Below, in pieces: positions 41,650 to 50,711 of a DNA stretch of 64,000 bases. Source of the DNA: UBA6168 sp041741095 (GTDB lineage Bacteria; Bacteroidota; Bacteroidia; Chitinophagales; Saprospiraceae). The translations under genes and the position numbers were made by a program. Each line of letters opens with the position of its first letter. Position 1 is the first letter of the stretch. The stretch lies in NCBI GenBank assembly GCA_041741095.1, contig JBGSKQ010000031.1, positions 18,697 through 82,696 of the forward strand. The letters are read 5' to 3'. The notes beneath the pieces were generated by a model, which ran no database searches, had not been told where the DNA came from, and saw nothing but the letters and a program-made list of their open reading frames with translations.

Positions 41650-43746
41650 TTAGTACGCCCCAAAATACCGCCTCAAAAACCATTCACCCGACAACAACCC
41701 CAGCAACAAGAAGAAAATCCATTTCAAATTGATCACCGAGCGGGTGCGGCTGGAGGAATAGATGACGGGCTTGATGTCTTTTTCCAGCAACGATTGGCCT
41801 AACTGTTCCAATTGGTTTTGATAAAACACCTGTCCGCCAAATTCCTGGCTCAGACGGCGCAGCATGGCGTGATCGGCGGTGGTTTCGTAAAGTTCCAATT
41901 GGATGGGCTGTACGCTGAACTGGCCGTCGTAGGTAAGTGCCTGGCCGTTGAAGTTCACGCTGCCCTTGAAACGGTAACTGCCGACCGGGAAGACCCCGGC
42001 ATTCAACGTGTAGCCGTTGACGGTTTTGTTAAAAGTATAGTTGAAGTCCCTGCCGTCGCTGTTTTTGATGGTGAGGCTCACGTCCGGTTCGTTCACCAGT
42101 TCGTAGCTTTCGTTGTACAGTTCGGCGTCGAGGATGACGGGTTCGTTTTCGTTGAAAATGTTTTTGCCCAAAGAAATGCGGAAGCGGCGCTTGTCGGATT
42201 TCAGGGTGGCATATTGGAAATTTTTGCCCACCAATTCGCTGAAAATATCGTGGTTTTGGTGCTGCAAATAATCGAACAGACGCCAGCGCCAAAGGCCCTC
42301 GGCGGCGAGCACGGCCATTTTTACACCATTTTCTTCGCCAAACAAGAGCAGCGGATATTTCGTGTCCACCCGCCCAATGCGTTGATACAGCAGCACTTGC
42401 GCATCGCCCCGCAACTGAAAATCGCCAAAGGGGGCGGTCAGCGGATTGAAGGTCGGCAGGCTGTTCCGCAGGTTTTCATCAATGGTAAACAGGTTGAAAT
42501 TTTGATTGATGATGCCCTGCACGTCGTTCGTGTTGCGCTGGTCGCCCACGATGTTGAGCAAGGGCTGCACCTGGTTGAACCTCACCAAATTGGTCTGTGT
42601 GCCAACGATGAACATGCGGGGTATCTTGCGGCTGTTTAGCACATTCAGCACGGCGGAAGCATCGTTTTTGTTGCTCGGCAAGTTGTGCAGCACCACGAAG
42701 TCAAAATCGGCGACGTTCACTTTCAAATCGTTGACGTAAGCGATAGTGATTTGGTAGTTTTTGTTGATTTCGAGGGTTTGTTTTAAGGCAGAAATATCAG
42801 GGTGCGGGGCGTTGGCGACGATGAGTAGCTTTTGGCGGGCATCCAGCACGTCCACAAAAAACTCTTTGGAATTATTGGCCGCAGTTGCTTCGCCTTGCAC
42901 CTGTGCCACCGATACCCGGTAGCGCTGGACGCCGCTTTCGTTGGCTTCCAGTACGATTTCTTTGGTGGTAAAAAAGTCGTTGCTGGCGATGGACAAGGGG
43001 ATTGTTTGCAAATTGCGGACGTTGCTGCCGTCCACTTTTGAAATGATGATATTGGTGGAAGAACCGCCGCAGTTGCGGGCCGCCACGTCCATTTGTACGC
43101 TGAATTTGTCGCCGAGGTAGGCTATTTTGTTGTGAAAAACCCTTTTCAGCACGAGGTCTTTTTTCTGGGTGGTGTCGCCCAGCGCAACGGCGAAAACAGG
43201 GGCATTCAGTTTTGAAGAAACATACAACGGATTGCTGCCCTCGTTGTAAATGCCATCTGTTGCCAGCACCACAGCGCCGAGGTTTTGGTTGCCGTACAAG
43301 TCGCTCACCTCTTGCATCACAGCGGAGAGGTTGGATATTTTGTCGGTCATTTCAAAATTGGCACCTTCCCTCACCTCGCTGCCAAAGGCGTATTCTTTCA
43401 CCTCGTATTTTTGGGACAAATCATCTTTCAAAGCCTCCCATTGCTGCTTGTAGCTGTCCAAAGCTGCATCTTTCAACACTGTGCCGACCGACTCCGATTG
43501 GTCTTGGGCCAAAACGACCACTGGTTTTTTCGTGTCGGTAATGAGCGATTTTAACAAAGGCTGGAGCAGCAAAATGGCCAGCAGCGTGACGGCCAGGAAG
43601 CGCAGCACACCGAGTATTTTGTGCAGGTTTGGCCATTGTTCCACAAAAGTTTTGTCCCGAAAATAAAGCGTGAGGGCATAAGCCAGTCCAAGGAGTCCAC
43701 AGAGCAGAATGTACCAGGTCGGATATTGAAAACTTAAACTTTCCAT
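41650..43746 (-). CDS. Membrane-anchored protein with von Willebrand A-like domain
   Basis: A 698-residue protein. Two hydrophobic segments lie near the start (about 12-30 and 45-65) and one near the end (about 675-693). The VWA-like region begins PVVVLAQDQSESVG, where DQSES matches the MIDAS DxSxS motif, and continues to VVLATDGIYNEGSNP. Beta-rich middle parts follow, then a sheet domain (PEVxLxI-type) before the C-terminal helix. BatA/BatB-related VWA proteins of this topology are common in Bacteroidota but poorly understood. It is transcribed alone, upstream (on the minus strand) of the DUF4258 remnant. Confidence 0.65.
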   Translation of the reverse strand: MESLSFQYPTWYILLCGLLGLAYALTLYFRDKTFVEQWPNLHKILGVLRFLAVTLLAILLLQPLLKSLITDTKKPVVVLAQDQSESVGTVLKDAALDSYKQQWEALKDDLSQKYEVKEYAFGSEVREGANFEMTDKISNLSAVMQEVSDLYGNQNLGAVVLATDGIYNEGSNPLYVSSKLNAPVFAVALGDTTQKKDLVLKRVFHNKIAYLGDKFSVQMDVAARNCGGSSTNIIISKVDGSNVRNLQTIPLSIASNDFFTTKEIVLEANESGVQRYRVSVAQVQGEATAANNSKEFFVDVLDARQKLLIVANAPHPDISALKQTLEINKNYQITIAYVNDLKVNVADFDFVVLHNLPSNKNDASAVLNVLNSRKIPRMFIVGTQTNLVRFNQVQPLLNIVGDQRNTNDVQGIINQNFNLFTIDENLRNSLPTFNPLTAPFGDFQLRGDAQVLLYQRIGRVDTKYPLLLFGEENGVKMAVLAAEGLWRWRLFDYLQHQNHDIFSELVGKNFQYATLKSDKRRFRISLGKNIFNENEPVILDAELYNESYELVNEPDVSLTIKNSDGRDFNYTFNKTVNGYTLNAGVFPVGSYRFKGSVNFNGQALTYDGQFSVQPIQLELYETTADHAMLRRLSQEFGGQVFYQNQLEQLGQSLLEKDIKPVIYSSSRTRSVINLKWIFFLLLGLLSGEWFLRRYFGAY

Positions 43747-43981
43747 TATTTCAATTCGTCAATTCGTAAGTCTTTCAGGATAAAGACGTGAGGGGTGAGA
43801 AGTGAGCGGTGAGGCCATATCATGCTGAATATCAGCAAACTGGTTCAGTACTCAATTCTTGCAAAGGCTCACGCCCGAAAAAACTATTTCACAAACAACT
43901 TTTACCAAACGGTTGAAAAAGGGTGCTGTTGCAAAGAGCCTTAAAAAACCGGGCAAAGTTGTGAAATTTAGGCCAGCCTTG

Positions 43982-44947
43982 TTAGCCTTGGTGGCAAGCC
44001 CGCCGCAAGCGGTCATTGATGGCCCTGCCCAGGCCCTCTTCCGGCAGCCATGCTGTCAAAATGACATCCGCCCCGCACTGATCGGCCTGGCGCATGGTTT
44101 TGAACAGGTTTTTGGCGGCCTCATCCAGAGAAGCATTTAAGGACAATTGAAAACGGGCAAAGGCGGGCTTATCGTGGAGTTTATCGCCAAATTCTATCAG
44201 GCAGGTTTTTTTGTCGGAAAAACGCTTAGCCAATACCTCCACCTCGCCGACGTAGAGCGGCGTGGCCGTCGCATAGTGGCTTTTCAACATGCCGGGCGCC
44301 ACGGGGTGGTCTTCGATTTCGGTTTTTACCAACACCTTTTTGCCCAATGCCTGCTCGATGGCCTCCACTGCTACCCCACCCTTTCGCCGGACGATGACTT
44401 CGCCGTTTTCAAAATCAACGATGGTGCTTTCCAGCCCAATCTGGCATTCGCCGCCATCGAGAATGTAAGGGATTTTTCCTTTCAATCCTTCAAAGACATG
44501 CTGCGCCGTAGTCGGGCTGACGTAGCCGAAAGGGTTGGCGCTGGGCGCTGCAAGTGGAAAGTCCAGTTGCGACAACAATTCCCTCGTCATTGGGTGAGCG
44601 GGAATGCGAATGGCGACTTTGGGGCTGCCCGCCGTCACGAGATCTGGGATAATGGGCTTTTTGACCAATAAAAAAGTAAGGGGGCCAGGCGTGAATTTTT
44701 TGGCTAAAATCTCCGCATCAGCAGGAATTTCTGCCACGTATTTTTTTACCGCCGCCCAATCCGGCAGGTGGATGATGAGCGGGTTGAAATGCGGGCGGTT
44801 TTTGGCCTTGAAAATTTTGAGGACGGCATCGGGGTCGAGGGCATTGGCAGCAAGGCCATAGACGGTTTCGGTGGGGATGGCGACCAACTCCCCGGATTGG
44901 AGGAGTTGTTTTGCTTTAGTGGCAATCTTGCCAAGATTTGTAACCAT
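43982..44947 (-). CDS. L-threonylcarbamoyladenylate synthase, long Sua5 form
   Basis: A 321-residue protein. The YrdC/TsaC domain spans about 1-200 (IPTETVYGLAANALD, PGPLTFLL, KVAIRIPAHPMTRELL, FPLAAPSANPFGYVSPTTAQHV), followed by a Sua5 domain at about 230-321 (APGMLKSHYATATPLY). It makes threonylcarbamoyl-AMP from threonine, bicarbonate and ATP for the t6A37 modification of ANN-decoding tRNAs. Length and motifs are complete. It is 63 bp downstream of the signal-peptidase-like gene. Confidence 0.92.
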   Translation of the reverse strand: MVTNLGKIATKAKQLLQSGELVAIPTETVYGLAANALDPDAVLKIFKAKNRPHFNPLIIHLPDWAAVKKYVAEIPADAEILAKKFTPGPLTFLLVKKPIIPDLVTAGSPKVAIRIPAHPMTRELLSQLDFPLAAPSANPFGYVSPTTAQHVFEGLKGKIPYILDGGECQIGLESTIVDFENGEVIVRRKGGVAVEAIEQALGKKVLVKTEIEDHPVAPGMLKSHYATATPLYVGEVEVLAKRFSDKKTCLIEFGDKLHDKPAFARFQLSLNASLDEAAKNLFKTMRQADQCGADVILTAWLPEEGLGRAINDRLRRACHQG

Positions 44948-45010
44948 TGTAAAATGCTATACCTATATTTTGAAAACATTTTCTCCAAAATATAAAACCC
45001 CATAAATTCA

Positions 45011-45718
45011 CTAGCTTTTTGGAAAAAATACTGTGGAGATAATATCTTTAGTTGGAACAAATCCAATCACCCTACTATCAGCAGCATTGTCTCTATTGTC
45101 TCCAAGCACAAATACATGATCGTTGGGGACAACAACAGGTCCAAAATTGCTACTATTCCAAGACGGATCAACTATTTGTTTCCAAACAGGATTATCTTGG
45201 AAATTATTACCAGGAAATTCAACCTTTTCGATAGCAATTTTGGATGAAAGATCGTGGAATTGCTTTTCAGTTAGATATAAAAACAGGTAAGGCCCAGCAG
45301 GGTTTATAGCATGTTTGGGCAACATAGAAAATAATTCAGGATTTGCATTCACTTCATCTGATTTGTACAAAAAAAGTAGCGGAAGATCCTTGTCTATTTG
45401 AACCCCATTCACAAATGCAAATCCTTTCTTTATCTGAATTGTATCTCCTTCTTTTGCTATTAATCTGTACATACGAATTTCTTCATTCACCTTCCCTGCA
45501 TCATTGTTATTGGGTTGCCGAGTTTTAAAGCAAATAATATCTCCATAATCAGGTGTTAATAATCTTGAAGAATAAATTATTTTGCCAAGTGGATAAGCTG
45601 GGGCCATGGAAGATGTCGGGAGCCTATAGGTTTCAAACATAACCGTAAATTTGGCAACCAAGTACATGGCGACTAAAAATACCATTACGATAGCAATTAT
45701 TTTTAGAAAGTTTCCCAT
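45011..45718 (-). CDS. Signal peptidase I-like (S26) protein lacking the usual catalytic lysine
   Basis: A 235-residue protein with one N-terminal membrane segment (about 6-26). The serine box is present (LPTSSMAPA, Ser 37 before Met 38) and the C-terminal box VFVLGDNRDNAADSRVIGFV is intact. At the lysine box, RMYRLIAKEGD aligns with the usual YIKRxxGxPGD, so the general-base lysine is replaced by Tyr 84. The gene is clearly AT-richer than its neighbours. It may be inactive, use another base, or belong to a divergent Bacteroidota subfamily. The ordinary housekeeping peptidase would then be elsewhere. Confidence 0.75.
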   Translation of the reverse strand: MGNFLKIIAIVMVFLVAMYLVAKFTVMFETYRLPTSSMAPAYPLGKIIYSSRLLTPDYGDIICFKTRQPNNNDAGKVNEEIRMYRLIAKEGDTIQIKKGFAFVNGVQIDKDLPLLFLYKSDEVNANPELFSMLPKHAINPAGPYLFLYLTEKQFHDLSSKIAIEKVEFPGNNFQDNPVWKQIVDPSWNSSNFGPVVVPNDHVFVLGDNRDNAADSRVIGFVPTKDIISTVFFPKS

Positions 45719-45894
45719 TTTCTTTTATTTACTTTTATGTTAATAATTCCTGTTTTCTGCGAACATAAGAGACGAAAACCTGGAGTTTTTTCTTTGGTAT
45801 CATTCAAGACAAATTTTTTTCATTAAACCTTTACCAATAGCTTGTTTTGTTACAATTTTTCCACTAAACCCTCTTTTTTGACAAAAATTTTCCA

Positions 45895-47616
45895 CTAAGC
45901 CAGTTCCCCTTCCACCACATCCAACCTCTCCCCAATCCCCCGCTGCCGTTCCTCCAGCCTCGCAATCTGCCCTTCCTCCTGCGCCAGCATTTCATCAAAT
46001 CCCTCAAAATTGGCGTCAATTTTCACTTTAATATCGGTCACATAGGCCCGTAGCTTGCCGGAGAGTTCCGTTTGCAGTGCGGCCCTGCCTTTCAGGATTT
46101 CCTTGTCAAAACCGTCCATAATTTTCTTGCGTTTGGCCGCAGAAGTGAAGCCTGCGAACAGTACGCCAATGGTGGTCAGTATGCCGCCGGTGACGTCAAA
46201 GACAGCGAGTTTGGTGACTGCGGCGAGGATGACGCCCACCACGGCGAGGCCGCTGCCCGTGGCGATGGAAGTGGTGGCAGGTTTTTTATCGGGAAAAAGG
46301 TGGTCGGCAGTGAAGTTTTCCGGGCGGTTGAGGAAGCGGTGGAAGGTGTCCTGCAACTCCTGCAACACATTGGCCCGGCGCTCGGCGATGTCGCTGAAAA
46401 TCTCGTGGTTGTTGCGCAGCACGGTCTGGCTCGACTGTATTTTCAGGTCAATCATTTTGGCCATTTGCTGGATGCTGTCGGCGAGGTCGGCCACATTTTC
46501 GTTGAGCTTTTTCTGGAGTTCGAGGTGGAGTTCCTGGTCGAGGTCTTTGGCAAGGCCCTCCAGCCATTGCTGTGCGTTGGCTTTTTTGGTAAAAATACCT
46601 GCGATGCTGCGGCGTAGCAAGGTAAAAAAGGAAAGGCCGTCGTTTAGTTCCTGCTCCTTGGCCTGGGTGATGCGGTCGTAGCCGGCGATGAGGTTTTCCA
46701 CCAGCATGTCCACTTGGCGCAGTGACTTAGATTCCTGTTTTTCAAGGTTTTGCGCCACGTCCCTGCGGAAGGCCACGTCCAGTTCCCACTGCTTGCGCCG
46801 ATCTGCCACGCCTTTGGCAATGCGCTCGTTGAGGTTTCGGCTGGTGGCGATGTTGTTCTGCAATTTGAGGATGGGCGCCTTGCCGCCGGTGATGTTTTCT
46901 TTGATAAAAAGGCGCAGGGGGAGGAAGCCGCTTTCACTTTCATTGCCTTCTATTTCTTGTTTGGCAGACACGGAGAAAACATGTGGCTCATGGATTCCTT
47001 TTTTCACAGCATGGTCATAGACGCCTTTTTCATTCACCGCCAAATCCTCTGTATTCATCAAGTCCTTTTGTTGCAAAACAAAAACCACCTTGCGCCGCCA
47101 TTCTGTATTGATGAAATCAAAAAACTCCCAGGCCGATTGGCGGTAAGGGTTTTTAGCTTCAAAAACAAACACGATCAGGTCGCTGGACGGGATGAAACGC
47201 TCCGTGATTTCCTGGTGGTGCTCTACGATGGTGTTCGTACCGGGCGTGTCCACGATGGCGATTTCCTTGAGGATTTCGACGGGCTGGGTGATTTTTTTCA
47301 GGTAGGGATTGATGGAGATGACCTCCTCTTTTTCACCCCAAATCACCTGCTGTATGGTATCCGTCATGGGTTGGGGCGCTACCCGGCAGATTTCCTTTCC
47401 CGTTGACAATAAGGCGTTTACAAAACTACTTTTCCCAGCTTTCACCTCTCCCACGATGACGAACATGAACGGTTCGTTGATGCGGTTGCGCAGGTCGCTA
47501 ACGGTTCGGGCGAGGTCTTCATGTCCAATCTGCACGGTGATATCGTGGAGGTCTTTGACGATTTCGTCAATCTGGGAGCGGAGGGCCTGGAGTTTGTTGT
47601 CGAGAATGTTGGTCAT
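45895..47616 (-). CDS. Dynamin-like GTPase
   Basis: A 573-residue protein. G1 is GEVKAGKSS (56-64), G2 threonine lies in PMTDT near 84-87, G3 is DTPG (123-126) and G4 is QQKD (182-185, in place of TKxD). Long helices follow (about 250-440). A hydrophobic pair of segments near 455-500 (GLAVVGVILAAV, GGILTTIGVLFAGF) probably inserts into membrane, as in bacterial dynamin-like proteins. The C-terminus is again coiled-coil. It is 27 bp downstream of the Rpn-like gene and in the same orientation. Bacterial dynamins repair or fuse membranes, and some limit phage lysis. Confidence 0.85.
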   Translation of the reverse strand: MTNILDNKLQALRSQIDEIVKDLHDITVQIGHEDLARTVSDLRNRINEPFMFVIVGEVKAGKSSFVNALLSTGKEICRVAPQPMTDTIQQVIWGEKEEVISINPYLKKITQPVEILKEIAIVDTPGTNTIVEHHQEITERFIPSSDLIVFVFEAKNPYRQSAWEFFDFINTEWRRKVVFVLQQKDLMNTEDLAVNEKGVYDHAVKKGIHEPHVFSVSAKQEIEGNESESGFLPLRLFIKENITGGKAPILKLQNNIATSRNLNERIAKGVADRRKQWELDVAFRRDVAQNLEKQESKSLRQVDMLVENLIAGYDRITQAKEQELNDGLSFFTLLRRSIAGIFTKKANAQQWLEGLAKDLDQELHLELQKKLNENVADLADSIQQMAKMIDLKIQSSQTVLRNNHEIFSDIAERRANVLQELQDTFHRFLNRPENFTADHLFPDKKPATTSIATGSGLAVVGVILAAVTKLAVFDVTGGILTTIGVLFAGFTSAAKRKKIMDGFDKEILKGRAALQTELSGKLRAYVTDIKVKIDANFEGFDEMLAQEEGQIARLEERQRGIGERLDVVEGELA

Positions 47617-47643
47617 TGTTTTTGTGTTGATGAATCGGGCGAA

Positions 47644-48513
47644 TTATTTGCCTTTAAGCAGTTTATTTAAGCGTTCAATCTCCCTTATTTTTTCTTCAAT
47701 ACTCTTTTCTTTTTCTTCAATAGCTTTTTCATTTTTCGCAATGATTTCCGCCTGCCTGGCAATCGTGCGCTCCTGCATTTTTAGGTCTTCCAAAATAAAG
47801 TCTTCCCCTGTCATGTTGTCACGGACCTTCTTTTCAGAGCCAGCCATTCGGAGCCGCCGGATGATAGGGTGGAATTTTTCAGGGATGTCTTCCTCCTCCA
47901 CATTCAGGATGTGGCTGCTGCTGTACCTATTGGACTGATCGAACACGCTCAACAGCATCAAAAGCTCTGTTTGACGCTTATTTTTCAGGGCTGGTATCTG
48001 TATGATGATGCTGTCGTGGGTCAGGCTTTCAATGAATTCTTCCTTTTTTTCCAAAGGCTTGCCCGTGACCACATCTATACAATGCCTGTTCACCTTGATA
48101 ACGGGTGCGTCCGTATGGTCGAGCTTGTGGCCGAGAAAGTAAATGGTAAGAATCGGGAGGGCAGTGTAGCGCTCGGCACCAACATCCATCACCACCTGCA
48201 CGCTATTGTTTTCGCTGGCGTATTGGTGGCCTAGGTAGCGCCTGAAGCGCATAATATCTGAGGGGTATTTTGCCTTTTGAATTTCAACCAGCACCAGTTT
48301 CAATTCACCTGTCTTGGCCCGGATTTTTGCAGCAAAATCAAGCCTGTACACCGTGACGGAGGGCTTGTCAAGCTCATCAGGATACTCCGTTGGCCGAAGT
48401 TCCAGTTCCTCTATCTCCTCGCCAATGATGGCCGACAAGAAAATCTTGGCCACCTTGTTGTCGTCCATCAGGTACTTGAAGACGGTGTCGTAGATTGGGT
48501 TGGCGATTAGCAT
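47644..48513 (-). CDS. Rpn-like PD-(D/E)xK nuclease family protein with C-terminal coiled coil
   Basis: A 289-residue protein. The start MLIANPIYDTVFKYLMDDNKVAKIFLSAIIGEEI is typical of the Rpn/PDDEXK transposase-like family. The core has VYRLDFAAKI (Asp) and LVLVEIQKAKY (Glu-x-x-Lys region). The C-terminus (about 235-287) is a Glu/Lys-rich coiled coil (EKAIEEKEKSIEEK). It lies between the EAD11-TonB gene (58 bp upstream) and the dynamin gene (27 bp downstream), so the three look like one transcript. Confidence 0.75.
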   Translation of the reverse strand: MLIANPIYDTVFKYLMDDNKVAKIFLSAIIGEEIEELELRPTEYPDELDKPSVTVYRLDFAAKIRAKTGELKLVLVEIQKAKYPSDIMRFRRYLGHQYASENNSVQVVMDVGAERYTALPILTIYFLGHKLDHTDAPVIKVNRHCIDVVTGKPLEKKEEFIESLTHDSIIIQIPALKNKRQTELLMLLSVFDQSNRYSSSHILNVEEEDIPEKFHPIIRRLRMAGSEKKVRDNMTGEDFILEDLKMQERTIARQAEIIAKNEKAIEEKEKSIEEKIREIERLNKLLKGK

Positions 48514-48571
48514 GAAGCTGTATTTTCAGCAAAAATAATCAAACAAAGCGAAGGCATGATCTTCTAGGCAA

Positions 48572-50620
48572 CTATCGCAACTTAAAGGTTATCGGCAATT
48601 GGTACAAAACCCGGACAGGTTCTCCCTTTACGCTCAATCCAGGCTTGAAATGGGGCATCATTTTCACCAGCCTAACCGCCTCGGCGCCACAGCCGCCGCC
48701 GATTTCGTTGAGGTATTTCACATCGGAAATGCTGCCGTCTTTTTCCACCACAAACTGGACGTTTACCGTGCCATCAATGCCTTTTTTCAAGGCTTCTTCC
48801 GGGTATTTCAAGCGGTTGCTGATGAAGTCCCGGATCTTTTGTTCCGTGCATTTCACTTCTTTTGACTGGTTCTTTTTATCGCATCCCGCATAGATGGGGC
48901 GGCGGGCGGCAGACTTCATTGGCACTGGCCGCTCAGGCTGTTGCGGTTTTTGATCCGAAGGCTTTTCCGCTGGTTTATCTGCCGGTTTTGTGACAGGTGT
49001 GTTCGGTTTTGTTTGTTCGGGCTTTGGCTTTGGCGGGGCAGGTTTCGGCTTTTTCCGCTGGCTGGTCACGCCTTTGGTGGGTTTCTTTGGGTCGTCTTTG
49101 ACTGGCGTTTTTTCAGGTGCTTTGATAAAAAGGCTATCAGAAATGGAGCGCCCTTCTGCGTCCTGCAAAACCAGTTCGTAATTACCGGGCGCTATTTCGC
49201 TTCGCAAAATGAAAAAACCGCCCGCCGAATCACGGGACACCTGTTTATAGGTTGTTTCACCCTGCACAAAAGAGAAAAAATAAGGCGGCACACCGCCCTC
49301 CAAATTGACGTTCAAAACACTATCAGTCAATTGCCAGGAAAAAATCACGTTTTTGACGGCGGGCTTACGTGCCTGTTCCAACATTAGCAAAGCTTCCGTA
49401 ACGTGCTGGCCATCAGGGAATTCGGCGATGTATTTTTTTAAACTAAAAGTATCAACGGCAGCCAGCAAGTTTGTGTCGGCCTTCATGGCGACCACATCTA
49501 TCCAGGCGGCATCGTCCAGGCTATCTATTTTTTCCTGAGCAGCGATGGCTGTCGGGCTGCCAGGATTTGCCTTCACCATATCCCTCAGGTCGTCCACATC
49601 GTTGGAGGCAATTTCCGAAGGATAATCGCCCTTGTCCGGGGCCAAATATTGGAACAAAGCAAATGAAGCCACCACCAACACCAGCAAAGCCGAAAGCGCC
49701 CCAACGATTTTTTTTAAATTGCCTGAACTGCGGGGAGCAGGCGCAGTCGGCGTAGGCCCTGGGCTGGGGCTGACCGGGCCCGTAGGGCTTCCCGGCTGCT
49801 GTGGGGCAGGTGCTGGCGGGAGCGGTCCCCGATCCGTTTCTTTTTGCGCCGAGGGCTGTCCTGTGGCCATGTTGATGGCATAACCTGCGCTGACGAAGGC
49901 TGCCACTTCGCCTTTTTCGGGGATGGGCGTGGTGAATATTTCGACCTGTTCTTCCAGCACCACAGTGCGCTTGCGCTCGATGCCTGCCTTGATTTCGATG
50001 ACAGATATTTTCAAAATAAGCGGGTGCCTGCCTTCTTTTAGCGGTTTTACATAAAACAGCCACTCGGTAGATAGGTCTTTGTCCACAAACTGGACGCTGT
50101 CGGAAAAGCTGCGGATGGCAAAGGCGTTGGCTGGATCTGGGTCGAGCAATTCTACGCCCATCACATCGGAGATGCGGATGTCCTTTACCACATCGTCCTG
50201 CTGCAATTCAATTCCTTCCAGCAAAATTGTTTTGTCGAAAGCCACCCTAATGATGCATTTCGTCTCCTCGTTCAGCACCATTTGATCAGGGATTCGGTAA
50301 AACACCTCGCCGTTGTAAACATCGGGCGGGCCTTGCGGCGCAGCGGTATCCGCTATTGCTAAGTGGCTCTCAGTCAGGCAGTTGATAAAATCCAGGATGT
50401 CCTTTCGGATTTTGTTAAATTCGATTTGGGCATCTTCATTTGACAAGATGCCCTGAAGCAACTGGTGGTTTACCTCCCGATAGCGAGCTTCGATAAGGAT
50501 GAGATCGTTGAACTTGTCGGTACCGCTGGGCAAGTAGTTTTTAATGGCCTGAATAGCCATATCAATGCCTTCGGGCAGCACCTCTCTCAGTTCTTTCTGG
50601 ATGTCGGCAAGAGTTTTCAT
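48572..50620 (-). CDS. EAD11-beta domain-TM-TonB C-terminal fusion protein
   Basis: A 682-residue protein. Residues 5-85 match effector-associated domain 11: LILIEARYREVNHQLLQGIL and NKIRKDILDFIN. Residues about 100-232 are a beta-rich domain (YNGEVFYRIPDQM, STEWLFYVKPLKEGRH) that I cannot name. A Pro-rich linker (264-298) leads to one membrane helix (about 304-324, preceded by NLKK). The periplasmic part has a helical section (about 335-420), a SprB-like beta segment (425-500), a Lys/Pro-rich linker (505-570) and a TonB C-terminal domain (about 590-682, TVNVQFVVEKDGSISDV, LPITFKLR). The topology puts EAD11 in the cytosol and TonB at the outer membrane side. I know of no described protein with this layout. 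Confidence 0.75.
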   Translation of the reverse strand: MKTLADIQKELREVLPEGIDMAIQAIKNYLPSGTDKFNDLILIEARYREVNHQLLQGILSNEDAQIEFNKIRKDILDFINCLTESHLAIADTAAPQGPPDVYNGEVFYRIPDQMVLNEETKCIIRVAFDKTILLEGIELQQDDVVKDIRISDVMGVELLDPDPANAFAIRSFSDSVQFVDKDLSTEWLFYVKPLKEGRHPLILKISVIEIKAGIERKRTVVLEEQVEIFTTPIPEKGEVAAFVSAGYAINMATGQPSAQKETDRGPLPPAPAPQQPGSPTGPVSPSPGPTPTAPAPRSSGNLKKIVGALSALLVLVVASFALFQYLAPDKGDYPSEIASNDVDDLRDMVKANPGSPTAIAAQEKIDSLDDAAWIDVVAMKADTNLLAAVDTFSLKKYIAEFPDGQHVTEALLMLEQARKPAVKNVIFSWQLTDSVLNVNLEGGVPPYFFSFVQGETTYKQVSRDSAGGFFILRSEIAPGNYELVLQDAEGRSISDSLFIKAPEKTPVKDDPKKPTKGVTSQRKKPKPAPPKPKPEQTKPNTPVTKPADKPAEKPSDQKPQQPERPVPMKSAARRPIYAGCDKKNQSKEVKCTEQKIRDFISNRLKYPEEALKKGIDGTVNVQFVVEKDGSISDVKYLNEIGGGCGAEAVRLVKMMPHFKPGLSVKGEPVRVLYQLPITFKLR

Positions 50621-50711
50621 GGATGGGAATTAGCTTTTCGTTTCCCCAAGTATGGCTCCAAATGTAGAGAATTATGAGGGAATGAGAGAATGAGAGCGTG
50701 AGAGGTCGGGT

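Noticed and set aside
46055..47938. Several 180-220-codon plus-strand frames opposite the dynamin and Rpn-like genes
   Set aside because: Antisense to genes with GTPase and nuclease motifs; no independent motifs were found.
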